Below are positions 35,187 to 43,899 of a stretch of 64,000 nucleotides of DNA, piece by piece. The stretch covers positions 1,364,001 to 1,428,000 of the forward strand of contig NZ_VLLB01000001.1 of the NCBI RefSeq assembly GCF_007830455.1, given 5' to 3'. Origin of the DNA: Pseudoduganella lurida (lineage in GTDB: Bacteria; Pseudomonadota; Gammaproteobacteria; Burkholderiales; Burkholderiaceae_D). Each line of letters opens with the position of its first letter. Position 1 is the stretch's first letter. The notes beneath the pieces were generated by a model. That model searched no databases and was not told where the DNA came from. It saw only the letters and a program-made list of their open reading frames with translations. The translations under genes and the position numbers were made by a program.

Positions 35187-35978
35187 ATGCATCCAATGCT
35201 CAATACGGCCGTGAAAGCGGCCCGCCGCGCCGCCGCCGTCATCAACCGTGCCTCGTTCGACCTGGACCGGGTCGCCGTCACCGAGAAACAACACAACGAT
35301 TTCGTCACCGATGTGGACCAGGCCGCCGAACAGGCGATCATCGAAGTGCTGCAGAAAGCCTACCCGTCGCACGCCTTCCTGGGCGAGGAATCGGGCACTA
35401 CCGGCAATGTGAACGACGAGAGCGAATTCGTGTGGATCATCGATCCGCTCGACGGCACCACCAACTTCATGCATGGCTTCCCCCAGTACGCCGTTTCCAT
35501 CGCGCTGCAGCAGCGCGGCGTGATCACGCTGGGCGTCGTCTACGACCCGGTCGCCAATGACCTGTTCACGGCCGAAAAAGGCGCCGGCGCCTACCTGAAC
35601 GAGAAGCGCATCCGCGTGCGCAAGCTGGACCGCATCGCCGGCGCCCTGCTGGGCACGGGCTACAAGAACGGCAGCGCCAAGGCGCTCGACGAATACCTCA
35701 AGATGTACGCCATCACCGCCGAGCGCAGCCACGGCGTGCGCCGCGCCGGATCGGCCGCGCTGGACCTGGCCTACGTGGCCTGCGGCCGCCTGGACGGCTA
35801 CTACGAGAAGAACCTGAAGCCGTGGGATATCGCGGCAGGCTCGCTGCTGGTGACGGAAGCGGGCGGCATCGCCGGCGAATTCAATGGCGAATCGGCCTAC
35901 ATGACCAGCGGTAACATCATCGCCGCCGGACCGCGCGTCTATGGCCAACTGGTGGGCCTGCTGGCGGAATTTGCGTAA
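35187..35978 (+). CDS. suhB: Inositol monophosphatase family protein
   Basis: The 263-residue Mg-dependent phosphatase hydrolyses myo-inositol-1-phosphate; E. coli SuhB also assists rRNA antitermination. Metal-site motifs are intact: FLGEESG, WIIDPLDGTTNF and KPWDIAAGSLLVTEAGG. It is divergent from trmJ with 145 bases between, and is followed by a strong terminator. Confidence 0.96.
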   Translation: MHPMLNTAVKAARRAAAVINRASFDLDRVAVTEKQHNDFVTDVDQAAEQAIIEVLQKAYPSHAFLGEESGTTGNVNDESEFVWIIDPLDGTTNFMHGFPQYAVSIALQQRGVITLGVVYDPVANDLFTAEKGAGAYLNEKRIRVRKLDRIAGALLGTGYKNGSAKALDEYLKMYAITAERSHGVRRAGSAALDLAYVACGRLDGYYEKNLKPWDIAAGSLLVTEAGGIAGEFNGESAYMTSGNIIAAGPRVYGQLVGLLAEFA

Positions 35979-36010
35979 CGGCAATGTTTCGTGCGTAATT
36001 GTTACAAATA

Positions 36011-36034
36011 AAGGGGCATTTTGCCCCTTTTTTT
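36011..36034 (+). terminator. Rho-independent terminator of suhB
   Basis: The stem AAGGGGC / GCCCCTT, with a five-base loop, runs into a tract of seven or more T, 32 bases after the suhB stop. Confidence 0.92.
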
Positions 36035-36158
36035 ATTTCCACAGCGAAAGTAATCAGGTTTCGGCTGTTATACTGCTCCAGAGAAATTGCCGACCAGTCC
36101 GGCCTCACTACCCATTCCTGCCTGTGACTGGCGCGGGGCTGTCATCTATAGAGCAACT

Positions 36159-37607
36159 ATGTCATTTTCTTCCCTTGGACTGTCCGATGCGATCGTCCGC
36201 GCCGTCACTGAAACCGGCTACACCACGCCGACCCCGATCCAGACCCAGGCCGTTCCGGCTGTCCTGAATGGCGGCGACCTGCTGGCCGGCGCCCAGACCG
36301 GCACCGGCAAGACGGCCGGCTTCACGCTGCCGATCCTGCACCGCCTGTCGACCGACGCGGCCGGCCTGAAGCTGGCCAACAACACCTCGCCCCGCGCCAT
36401 TCGCGCCCTGATCCTGACGCCGACGCGCGAGCTGGCCGCCCAGGTCGAGGAAAGCGTGCGCGTCTATGGCAAGTACACGAAGCTGAACTCGGCCGTGATC
36501 TTCGGCGGCGTGTCGATCAATCCACAGATCAAGCTACTCAAGCAAGGCGTCGACATCCTCGTCGCCACCCCGGGCCGCCTGCTGGACCACATGCAGCAGG
36601 GCACCGTCAACCTGGCCCAGGTCGAGATCCTGATCCTGGACGAAGCCGACCGCATGCTGGACATGGGCTTCATCCGCGACATCAAGAAAGTGCTGGCTGC
36701 CCTGCCGCCGAAGCGCCAGAACCTGCTGTTCTCGGCCACCTTCTCGGACGAGATCAAGGCCCTGGCCGACAACCTGCTGGACAAGCCGGCCACGATCGAA
36801 GTGGCACGCCGCAATTCGACGGTGGAAGTGATTTCGCAGAAGATCCACCCGGTGGACCGCGACAAGAAGCACCCGATGCTGTCCTACCTGATCCGCACCC
36901 ACAAGTGGACGCAGGTGCTGGTGTTCACGCGCACCAAGCACGGCGCCAACAAGCTGGTGGAACAGCTGGCGGCCGACGGCATCAAGGGCATGGCCATCCA
37001 CGGCAACAAGAGCCAGTCGGCCCGCACCCGCGCGCTGGCCGAGTTCAAGGACGGCACGCTGCAGGTGCTGGTCGCCACCGATATCGCCGCGCGCGGCATC
37101 GACATCGACCAGCTGCCGCACGTGGTGAACTACGACCTGCCGAACGTGCCGGAAGACTATGTGCACCGCATCGGCCGTACCGGCCGCGCCGGCGCGACGG
37201 GCGAAGCCGTGTCGCTGGTGTGCGTGGACGAACACGACATGCTCAAGGATATCGAAAAGCTCATCAAGCAGACGCTGCCGCGTGAAGTGATCGCCGGCTT
37301 CGAACCGGATCCGACCGCGCGTGCCCAGCCGATCCAGCTGCGCAGCGGCGCCGGCCACCATCGCAACCCGCGCCAGGGCGGCAACGGTGGCGGTGCCCGC
37401 AATGGTAATGGCGGCAATGGCGGTGGCAATGGTGGCAGCCGTGGCGCGGCTGCAGCACCGCGTGCCGCCGGCAACGGCAACGGCGGCAACCGCAGCGCCG
37501 CGGCTCCGTCGCGCAGCGGCCCGGCCCGTGATGGCGGCCCGCGCAATCCGTCCCGCTCCGGCGCGGGCCCGCAGGCCCGGACCGGCGGTGGCGGCCGCGG
37601 CCGCTAA
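36159..37607 (+). CDS. rhlE: DEAD-box RNA helicase, RhlE type
   Basis: The 482-residue ATP-dependent RNA helicase has the Q motif ([11 protein letters not shown]), Walker A AQTGTGKT, motif Ib [12 protein letters not shown] box [15 protein letters not shown] (FSATFSD) and HRIGRTGR. The C-tail from about residue 395 is Gly/Asn/Arg-rich ([13 protein letters not shown]), an RNA-binding low-complexity tail typical of RhlE in cold or ribosome-assembly roles. The ATG at 36159 is chosen because the Q motif normally lies about 25 residues in. Confidence 0.95.
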   Translation: MSFSSLGLSDAIVRAVTETGYTTPTPIQTQAVPAVLNGGDLLAGAQTGTGKTAGFTLPILHRLSTDAAGLKLANNTSPRAIRALILTPTRELAAQVEESVRVYGKYTKLNSAVIFGGVSINPQIKLLKQGVDILVATPGRLLDHMQQGTVNLAQVEILILDEADRMLDMGFIRDIKKVLAALPPKRQNLLFSATFSDEIKALADNLLDKPATIEVARRNSTVEVISQKIHPVDRDKKHPMLSYLIRTHKWTQVLVFTRTKHGANKLVEQLAADGIKGMAIHGNKSQSARTRALAEFKDGTLQVLVATDIAARGIDIDQLPHVVNYDLPNVPEDYVHRIGRTGRAGATGEAVSLVCVDEHDMLKDIEKLIKQTLPREVIAGFEPDPTARAQPIQLRSGAGHHRNPRQGGNGGGARNGNGGNGGGNGGSRGAAAAPRAAGNGNGGNRSAAAPSRSGPARDGGPRNPSRSGAGPQARTGGGGRGR

Positions 37608-37726
37608 CAGGCTCTTTCCCCGCCTGGAAGCGGGCATGGTCGTGCCGCACCGCAGCACGACCATGCAAAACTGCCAATATTGCCCGCTTTTGCTATCATC
37701 CACGCTTTCTGTCCGATAGCCCCACC

Positions 37727-38506
37727 ATGCCCAAGTTTGCCGCCAACCTGACCCTCATGTTCACGGAAGTCCCCTTCCTGGACCGGTTTGCCGCGGCCCG
37801 TGCCGCCGGCTTCGATGCCGTCGAATGCCAGTTTCCCTATGCACACCCGGCGGACGAGATCCGCGCCCGGCTCGACGAGCACAACCTGCAACTCGTGCTG
37901 ATGAACATGCCCGGCGGCGACTGGGCTACGGGGGAGCGTGGCCTGGCGTGCGACCCGCGGCGCGACCAGGAATTCCGCGCCAGCGTACAGCTGGCGGTCG
38001 ACTACGCCACCCGCCTCGGCGTGACGCTGCTGCACTGCCTGGCCGGCGTGGTCCCGCCCGGCATGGACCTGCGCCGTGCCCGCGAAACCTATCTCTTCAA
38101 TGTCGACTATGCGGCCCGGCTGTGCGCGCCGCGCGGCATCCGCGTTCTCATCGAACCGCTCAATACCGAGGACGTGCCCGGCTACTTCCTGTCGCGCACC
38201 GAGCAGGCGCTGGATGTGCTTGCCGCCGTGGCCAACCCCAACCTGTCCCTGCAGTACGACGTGTACCACATGCACCGCATGGGGGAAGATGTCGTCGCCA
38301 CGCTGCGCCGCGCCGCACCGCAGATCCGCCACGTGCAGATGGCCGATGCGCCGGGCCGCCATGAGCCCGGTACCGGCGACATCGACTACGCCGGCGTGTT
38401 CCGCCTGCTCGACGAGCTGCAATATGATGGCTGGGTGGGCTGCGAATACATTCCCCTGTCCGGTACCGTCGCCGGCCTGGAGTGGCGCACTGCGCTGGCT
38501 GCCTGA
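37727..38506 (+). CDS. hyi: Hydroxypyruvate isomerase
   Basis: The 259-residue TIM-barrel protein isomerises hydroxypyruvate and tartronate semialdehyde in glyoxylate metabolism. Typical text is FAANLTLMFTEVPFLDRFAAA, MNMPGGDWATGERGLA, LIEPLN, QYDVYHM and GWVGCEYIPL, with metal ligands Glu/Asp/His/Glu in those segments. No glyoxylate carboligase or tartronate semialdehyde reductase is adjacent. It is alone between rhlE and a lipoprotein gene and ends in a terminator. Confidence 0.92.
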   Translation: MPKFAANLTLMFTEVPFLDRFAAARAAGFDAVECQFPYAHPADEIRARLDEHNLQLVLMNMPGGDWATGERGLACDPRRDQEFRASVQLAVDYATRLGVTLLHCLAGVVPPGMDLRRARETYLFNVDYAARLCAPRGIRVLIEPLNTEDVPGYFLSRTEQALDVLAAVANPNLSLQYDVYHMHRMGEDVVATLRRAAPQIRHVQMADAPGRHEPGTGDIDYAGVFRLLDELQYDGWVGCEYIPLSGTVAGLEWRTALAA

Positions 38507-38533
38507 ACGGCCCCATCCATAGAAAAGACATTG

Positions 38534-38558
38534 CGCTGCCGCAAACGGCAGCGTTTTT
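38534..38558 (+). terminator. Rho-independent terminator of hyi
   Basis: The stem CGCTGCCG / CGGCAGCG with loop CAAA is followed by TTTTT, 27 bases after the stop. Confidence 0.88.
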
Positions 38559-38600
38559 GTTGGCGCAAGATATTCGTTCCGTTGACCAACAAGGAACGCC

Positions 38601-39482
38601 ATGCGCCCTGCCGCTCCCCGCTCATCCTTTGCCTGCCAGCAGCTTGCCTGGCTCCTGTCCCTCCTCTTGCTGTCCGGCCTGCTGGGCGGCTGCGCTTCCA
38701 GCCAGCGCCTGAAGGATGTGCGCGCGTTTGCCGCCACGGCGCCGAAGCTGTCCGGCTATACCGAACTGAGCCAGCGTTACCGCGACACCTACCAGCGCGA
38801 ACTTCCCTACCTGACAGCGGCCGCCGCGGGGCGTGAAAAAGCGCTGGACGCCGAACGCCGCGCCGCCTATCCCGATCTCGTGGCGATCCACCAGGCCGTT
38901 GTTGCCTACCTGCGGGCACTGGGCGCGCTGGCCGATGGCGACCAGTTCAATTACGGCGACCAGATCAAGGATTTCTCGGCCGGCATCAAGGCCTGGCCGG
39001 ACACGGGTCTGACGGACCGGCACGTGAACGCCGTGGCCAACCTGGCGCGCGTCATCGCGCGGGCCGCCACCAACCGGGAGCAGGACCAGGCCGTGCAGCA
39101 GTTGCTGCGCGACGGCTACGAACCGCTGCATGACGCGCTCGATGCGATGCACACGGTGTTGCGCTACTACGACAGGCAGCACGACAACGAGCAGGGCATC
39201 GTGCTGGGCATGCTGGACGTGGAAATCCCGTTTTCCGAGCGGCCGCCGGAGCGCCTGCTGGCCGCGCTGGCCAAGGCGCACCGCCAGGACAAGGCCAACG
39301 AGTACCGGCTGCTGGGGCTGCGCCACACGCTGGCAGCCAACCAGGTGCGCGACCTGGCCGCATGGCATGAAACACTGTACCGGGGGCTCGGTGCGCCGAC
39401 TGCGCCGGTACGTGCCGCGACCAGTTCCCTCGCCCCCACCACCATTGCCGCCGCCGCCCTCGTGCAAGGAGCCCAGCCATGA
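38601..39482 (+). CDS. Outer-membrane or periplasmic lipoprotein of unknown function
   Basis: The 293-residue protein has a lipoprotein signal with lipobox LGGC (Cys31). The mature part is mostly helical and hydrophilic (LSQRYRDTYQRELPYL, NREQDQAVQQLLRDGYEPL) and ends in an Ala/Pro/Thr-rich tail. I recognise no domain. Its stop overlaps the ATG of the next gene (ATGA), so the two are translationally coupled and probably function together. Confidence 0.75.
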   Translation: MRPAAPRSSFACQQLAWLLSLLLLSGLLGGCASSQRLKDVRAFAATAPKLSGYTELSQRYRDTYQRELPYLTAAAAGREKALDAERRAAYPDLVAIHQAVVAYLRALGALADGDQFNYGDQIKDFSAGIKAWPDTGLTDRHVNAVANLARVIARAATNREQDQAVQQLLRDGYEPLHDALDAMHTVLRYYDRQHDNEQGIVLGMLDVEIPFSERPPERLLAALAKAHRQDKANEYRLLGLRHTLAANQVRDLAAWHETLYRGLGAPTAPVRAATSSLAPTTIAAAALVQGAQP

Positions 39483-39922
39483 ACCGCACCGCCCTCCAGC
39501 CGGCCGACATCGAGGCGCTGGCCGACAGCCTCTCCGACAGCGCCGACGCGCTGCACAAGCGCATCATGCGCGCGATCGGCCAGAACGCCGATGGCCGGGA
39601 CGCCGCCATCACCCACGCCGAGGCACAGGCCCTGTTCGACCAGGAAGTGGCGCTGCGCCAGCATGCCAACAAGCTGTACACGGAAGCGGTCCGCTATGCC
39701 GCCGGCAGCGTGGCACTTCCCGCCCGCGAGCTGCTCGACCTGACGGCGCTGGCGCGCGACCGCATCCGCCATATCGACCGGGTGAAGGACGTGGCCGGCA
39801 TCGCCGCGACCTTGCTGACGGCCGCCGCCGCGGTCGCGGCGCAGCACCCGGAACGGCTGCCGGCCGCGCTGAAGGACCTGAAGGCGCACCTGGCCTCGCT
39901 GCGCGCATCGAAGGAAGGCTGA
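39479..39922 (+). CDS. Small helical protein coupled to upstream lipoprotein
   Basis: The 147-residue protein is predicted all-helical with no signal peptide. It contains DIEALADSLSDSADALHKRI and a hydrophobic stretch VAGIAATLLTAAAAVAAQ (about 114-130) that could be a membrane segment or buried helix. No family is recognised. It overlaps the lipoprotein gene by four bases, and a DksA-like gene follows after 57 bases. Confidence 0.7.
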   Translation: MNRTALQPADIEALADSLSDSADALHKRIMRAIGQNADGRDAAITHAEAQALFDQEVALRQHANKLYTEAVRYAAGSVALPARELLDLTALARDRIRHIDRVKDVAGIAATLLTAAAAVAAQHPERLPAALKDLKAHLASLRASKEG

Positions 39923-39979
39923 AGGACCGGGCCGCGCAAACGTCGCGCGGCCGCCCGGCACGCGGCATACAATGGCGCC

Positions 39980-40351
39980 ATGAACTCCCTGACGCAGGAC
40001 CAGCTCGCGGCGCTGCAGGCGGCGCTGCAGCAGCGCGAGGCCACGCTGCTGCGCGGGCTTGCGGACCGCGGCAACGGCGAGTCCGGCCGTACGCCGGCCG
40101 TGGAGGAAGTGGAAACCTCGCCGGCCGACAGCGCCAGCAACCGCACGCTGAACCAGCTGGAAGCGGAGGCGGAAGGCCATCGCCAGGCGCAGCTGTCGGC
40201 GGTGCGCCATGCGCTGGCCCGCTTCGACAGCGGCGACTACGGCGCCTGCGAGAACTGCGGCGAGCCGATCGGCTTTTCGCGCCTCGAAGCGCGGCCGGAA
40301 GCGCGCCTGTGCATCGCCTGCCAGACGCGCATGGAGGGCGCCCGGCGCTGA
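39980..40351 (+). CDS. DksA/TraR-type zinc-finger protein
   Basis: The 123-residue protein has an N-terminal coiled-coil (5-85) and a C-terminal four-Cys zinc finger (C90, C93, C111, C114). DksA-like proteins enter the RNA polymerase secondary channel and, often with ppGpp, adjust initiation. The coiled-coil tip acidic residues typical of canonical DksA are not clearly kept, so it may be a stress paralogue. A universal stress protein gene lies immediately downstream. Confidence 0.9.
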   Translation: MNSLTQDQLAALQAALQQREATLLRGLADRGNGESGRTPAVEEVETSPADSASNRTLNQLEAEAEGHRQAQLSAVRHALARFDSGDYGACENCGEPIGFSRLEARPEARLCIACQTRMEGARR

Positions 40352-40419
40352 GCCCCGTCGCTGGCGCTCATCGACAGCCGCAGCGTCAACCCGTGCACGG
40401 CACCGGCGTTTCGGCGACC

Positions 40420-40425
40420 TATAAT
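40420..40425 (+). promoter_or_regulatory. -10 element giving a near-leaderless Usp transcript
   Basis: A perfect TATAAT ends 6 bases before the ATG at 40432. Transcription would start at or within one base of the start codon. Confidence 0.55.
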
Positions 40426-40431
40426 GCTTTC

Positions 40432-41346
40432 ATGGCCTACAAGACAATCCTTGTCCACCTCGACGAAACACCGCACAACGGCGCGCGCGTGCTGCTCGCT
40501 GCCGAGCTGGCGCTGCAGCATGGCGCGCACGTGATCGGCGTGGCATTCACCGGTGTCTCCCGCTTCCTGTACCAGAACGAGATGGTGGACGACCACGATC
40601 CCAACTTCGCCGTGCACCTGGAAGTGCTGCGCGAACGGGCGCGCCGGGCACTCGCCAACTTCGCGCCGCAGTTGCAGGCGCTGGGCGTGCATTCCTTCGA
40701 GGAGCGCGTGCTGGACGACGAACCGGGCGCCGGCCTGGCGCTGGTGGCGCGCCATGCGGACCTGGCGATCGTGGGCCAGGCGCTGCCCGGCCACGACGGT
40801 GGCGGTGCGCCGCCCGCCGCCTTTCCGGCCGAACTGCTGACCGAATCCGGCTGCCCCGTGCTGGTGGTGCCGCACACGGCGCGGCTGCGCGGCGCGATCG
40901 CCGTGGACACGGCAGGCGTGGCCAGTCCGGGGGCACCGGCGCCGGGCCGCCATGCACTGATCGCCTGGAGCGCCAGCAAGGAATCGTCGCGCGCGGTGCG
41001 CGAGGCGCTGCCGCTGCTGGCCGGCGCGGACCGGATCACGGTGGCCATCGTGGATGCCGACCTGCGGCCCGCCCTGTTCGGCGAACGGCCCGGCGACGAC
41101 GTGGTGGCGTGGCTGGCGCGGCATGGCATCGCCGCCCGGGTGGTGCTGGCGCAGACGCCCCGCACGGGCCTGCTGAAACGGCCGGGGGACGTGGGCGAAA
41201 CGCTGCTGATGGTGGCCGGCGAACACGGCTGCGACCTGCTGGTGCTGGGCGCCTATGGCCACTCGCGCCTGCGCGAAACGCTGCTGGGCGGGGTGACCCG
41301 CACGGTGCTCGAATCGATGCTCGTGCCGGTGTTCATGGCGCACTGA
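40432..41346 (+). CDS. Universal stress protein, tandem UspA domains
   Basis: The 304-residue protein has two UspA domains (about 1-150 and 165-304). The second keeps the ATP-binding pattern G-x2-G-x9-G (GAYGHSRLRETLLGGVTRTV). The first has VGQALPGHDGGG in the equivalent place and is probably degenerate. Tandem Usp proteins act in dormancy and starvation responses. The start was set at MAYKTILVHLD, the standard N-terminal strand. Confidence 0.93.
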   Translation: MAYKTILVHLDETPHNGARVLLAAELALQHGAHVIGVAFTGVSRFLYQNEMVDDHDPNFAVHLEVLRERARRALANFAPQLQALGVHSFEERVLDDEPGAGLALVARHADLAIVGQALPGHDGGGAPPAAFPAELLTESGCPVLVVPHTARLRGAIAVDTAGVASPGAPAPGRHALIAWSASKESSRAVREALPLLAGADRITVAIVDADLRPALFGERPGDDVVAWLARHGIAARVVLAQTPRTGLLKRPGDVGETLLMVAGEHGCDLLVLGAYGHSRLRETLLGGVTRTVLESMLVPVFMAH

Positions 41347-41445
41347 GCTCCGCGCGGACGCTGCAGCTTGACTGGGGGGCTCCCCTGCCCTGCCGATACG
41401 GCAAAGCCTGCACCGCCCGCTTTATGCCCCGGCCTTACTGCCTGC

Positions 41446-41505
41446 ATTCACTGCCCGGCTGCACTGCCCGGCTTCACTGCGCGGCTTCACTGCGCGGCTT
41501 TAAGC
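41446..41505. repeat. Short tandem repeat, about four copies of CTTCACTGCGCGG
   Basis: Degenerate 13-15-base units (TTCACTGCCCGGC, TGCACTGCCCGGC, TTCACTGCGCGGC twice) are repeated in the gap between the convergent Usp and 117-residue protein genes. Confidence 0.7.
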
Positions 41506-41536
41506 GAGACGCACTGCACGTCTTCACTACACGTCC

Positions 41537-41890
41537 TCACTGCCACGCTTGCTCGCGGATCCGCGCCACCTGCCGCCCTGCCAGCCATTTCCACAGCTGC
41601 AGCGCCGCTTCCTTGTCGCAGGACATGCGGCGCGGGTCGGCCAGCGCCAGCTCGCAGTCGCGGTCCGACCATTCCTCGAAGCGCACGGCGCCGCCGCGGC
41701 CCACTTCCATCTCGTACATCAGGCCATCGTCATAGCCGAAGCGCAGCACGGCGGACGGCGGGGAACCGTCCGGCGCGTCCGCCACGTCGTCCTCGTACAG
41801 TTCGGACAGCACCGCGGCCAGCTGCGCCTCGGTCGGTCCCTGCACGTCGCGGCCATCGCGGCCCGTCAGTACCACCCATGCATGCGTCAT
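41537..41890 (-). CDS. Uncharacterised 117-residue protein
   Basis: The protein starts MTHAWVVLTGRDGRDVQGP and contains AVLSELYEDD and LRFGYDDGLMYEMEVGRGG, a mixed alpha/beta acidic protein without signal or membrane segments. The text resembles small immunity-like or DUF proteins but I cannot assign a family. It lies 54 bases downstream of the glycine-zipper stress gene on the same strand and may be co-transcribed with it. Confidence 0.65.
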   Translation of the reverse strand: MTHAWVVLTGRDGRDVQGPTEAQLAAVLSELYEDDVADAPDGSPPSAVLRFGYDDGLMYEMEVGRGGAVRFEEWSDRDCELALADPRRMSCDKEAALQLWKWLAGRQVARIREQAWQ

Positions 41891-41944
41891 GCCACTCTCC
41901 CGTACCGCCACGCCGGCGGGATGCCGGCTGTCCTGCAACGCCCG

Positions 41945-42496
41945 TCAGGCCACCAGTTGCGGCAGCGACAGCGGATCGAAATCGGTCCAGTCGCCCGCCG
42001 TGATGGTGCCCTCGGCACGTTCGATGTGGTGGGCGCCCAGGCCGCGCAGCAGCTCGACCGCGCGCGCCTCGTCGCCATCGGGCAGCGCCACGGCGATCAT
42101 CATGCCGCTCTTGCGCGGCGGGATGACGTTCTCGCCGCCCTGCTCCGGCTCGCCCTTGTCCTTCATTTCCGAAAAGCTGTACAGCGAGCCGACGTGGGCG
42201 CCGACCAGGCCGCCGACGATCGGCCCGGCGGGCCCCGTCAATGGCGCAGTGGCCGCACCGATCGCGGCGCCCACCGCCCCGCCGGTGGCCACGCCTTTCG
42301 CGAGCCCCTCCGGGGTGTCCTTGGCGCCGGGCGACAGCAGTCGGTCGCCGCCCAGCTCATGGGCATCGTGCTGGCCCGGCTGGTTGACGAAGAAAGCGCT
42401 GATGCGCTCGTTGGGGAATCCGGCGTCGAGCAGGGCCTGGCGTGCGCCATCGATCTCCTGCTGCAGCTGGAAGTGGCCGGCAATGATGGTGGTCAT
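41945..42496 (-). CDS. Glycine-zipper stress protein (general stress 17M-like)
   Basis: The 183-residue protein begins MTTIIAGHFQLQQEIDGARQ, followed by a glycine-zipper membrane hairpin (GLAKGVATGGAVGAAIGAAT and GGLVGAHVGS, about 65-105), then a C-terminal alpha/beta part (MMIAVALPDGDEARAVELL). The layout resembles general stress protein 17M or DUF1269-type proteins. A CRP-geometry palindrome lies 58 bases upstream of its start. Confidence 0.78.
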   Translation of the reverse strand: MTTIIAGHFQLQQEIDGARQALLDAGFPNERISAFFVNQPGQHDAHELGGDRLLSPGAKDTPEGLAKGVATGGAVGAAIGAATAPLTGPAGPIVGGLVGAHVGSLYSFSEMKDKGEPEQGGENVIPPRKSGMMIAVALPDGDEARAVELLRGLGAHHIERAEGTITAGDWTDFDPLSLPQLVA

Positions 42497-42553
42497 GGGT
42501 ATTCTCCTGCTCGTAGGATGCCGCCAGCTTGCCCCGGCCGGGTCATGCCTTCC

Positions 42554-42567
42554 GTTCGCTGCCGCAC
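42554..42567. promoter_or_regulatory. CRP-geometry palindrome GTTCG-CTGC-CGCAC
   Basis: Exact match to GTNCG-N4-CGNAC, upstream of the glycine-zipper stress gene (centre 64.5 bases before its ATG). No clear -10 lies at the class II spacing. Confidence 0.6.
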
Positions 42568-42597
42568 ATTGCCATGCGCATGCCTCCTGGTGCCACC

Positions 42598-43899
42598 TCA
42601 CGCCACCTCGTCGTCCTCCTTCACTGGCGGTGGATGCAGCGGCAGCCAGACGGTGAACGCGGTGCCGCGGCCGGGATCCGAGCGCACCTCGATGCGGCCG
42701 CCGTGGCGGTGCACGATGCCGTACGACAGGGACAGGCCCAGCCCGGTGCCGCTGCCGACCGGCTTGGTGGTGAAGAACGGCTCGAAGATGCGCGTCAGGT
42801 GTTCCGGCGCGATGCCGGCGCCGTTGTCGGCGATCTCCACCCACACCCAGCCTTCCTGCGCGCCGGTGCGGATGCGGATCGTGCCCCGCCCGGCAATGGC
42901 CTGGCCGGCATTGATGAGCAGGTTCATGAACACCTGGTTCAGCTGCGACGCGCGGCATTCGACCAGCGGCAGATGACCGTATTCCTTGATGACGGTGACC
43001 TTGTACTTCAGTTCATTGGCGACGATGTTCAGCGTGCTGTCCAGGCCACGGTGCAGGTCGGCCAGCTGCCACTCGGTTTCGCCCACGTGCGAGAATTCCT
43101 TCAGCGACTGGACGATTTCCTTCACGCGGCGCAGCCCGTCGATCGATTCGCGTACCAGCGCCGTCACGTCGCCGCGCACGAACTCCAGGTCGGCCGCGGC
43201 ACGCACCGGCGTCATGCGCGCCTGCAGCGCCGGGTGGTCGGCGATGGTGCCGTCATAGCTGTCGATCACGCGCAGCAGCGTGTCCACGTAGGCCTGCAGC
43301 GACCCCATGTTCGAATTGACGAAGCCGATCGGGTTGTTGATCTCATGGGCGATGCCGGCCGCCAGCTGGCCGATCGAGGCCATCTTCTCGGCCTGCAGCA
43401 GCTGTTCGTGCGCCGTGCGCAGCTTGCCGATCAGCCGCTGCTGCTCGGCGCCCCTGGCCTGCAGCGTTTCTTCCATGCGCTTGCGGTCGGTGATGTCCGT
43501 CAGCGCGCCGATCACTTCCAGCGGCCGGCCGGCATCGTCGCGCACCAGGCGCAGCGAATCGTGCATCCACAGGTAATCGCCGCTGGCCGCGCGGAAGCGG
43601 TATTCGTACACCTGTCGGCCTTCGGTGAACACCTTGGCCAGGCTGGCGACGACACGCGGCACGTCATCCGGATGGATGTGATCGAACCAGAAGTTGGGAT
43701 CGGCCAGCATGTCGTCCGGCCGGTAGCCCAGCACATTGAAGGCGTTGTTGCTGACGAAGGTCATCTTGAAGTCGCCGCTCGGCACGGTGCAGTAGATCAG
43801 CGCCGGCGTGTTGTCGAGCAAATACTGCAGGCGGTCCGGCGCCGCACCGGGGCGGGGAACGGGAACCGCGTCGAATTCCTCGAACTCCCCGAATGCCAT
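42598..43899 (-). CDS. PAS-domain sensor histidine kinase
   Basis: The 433-residue cytoplasmic kinase has one PAS domain (about 25-140; YLLDNTPALIYCTV, DVPRVVASLAKVF, DITDRKRMEE). Its H-box is GIAHEINNPIGF (phospho-His), and its ATPase boxes are N (NLLINAGQA), G1 (DNGAGI), F (EPFFTTKP) and G2 (GTGLGLSL). No transmembrane segment is present and no response regulator is adjacent. The ATG overlaps the stop of mtfA (TAATG), so the two are coupled. Confidence 0.92.
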   Translation of the reverse strand: MAFGEFEEFDAVPVPRPGAAPDRLQYLLDNTPALIYCTVPSGDFKMTFVSNNAFNVLGYRPDDMLADPNFWFDHIHPDDVPRVVASLAKVFTEGRQVYEYRFRAASGDYLWMHDSLRLVRDDAGRPLEVIGALTDITDRKRMEETLQARGAEQQRLIGKLRTAHEQLLQAEKMASIGQLAAGIAHEINNPIGFVNSNMGSLQAYVDTLLRVIDSYDGTIADHPALQARMTPVRAAADLEFVRGDVTALVRESIDGLRRVKEIVQSLKEFSHVGETEWQLADLHRGLDSTLNIVANELKYKVTVIKEYGHLPLVECRASQLNQVFMNLLINAGQAIAGRGTIRIRTGAQEGWVWVEIADNGAGIAPEHLTRIFEPFFTTKPVGSGTGLGLSLSYGIVHRHGGRIEVRSDPGRGTAFTVWLPLHPPPVKEDDEVA

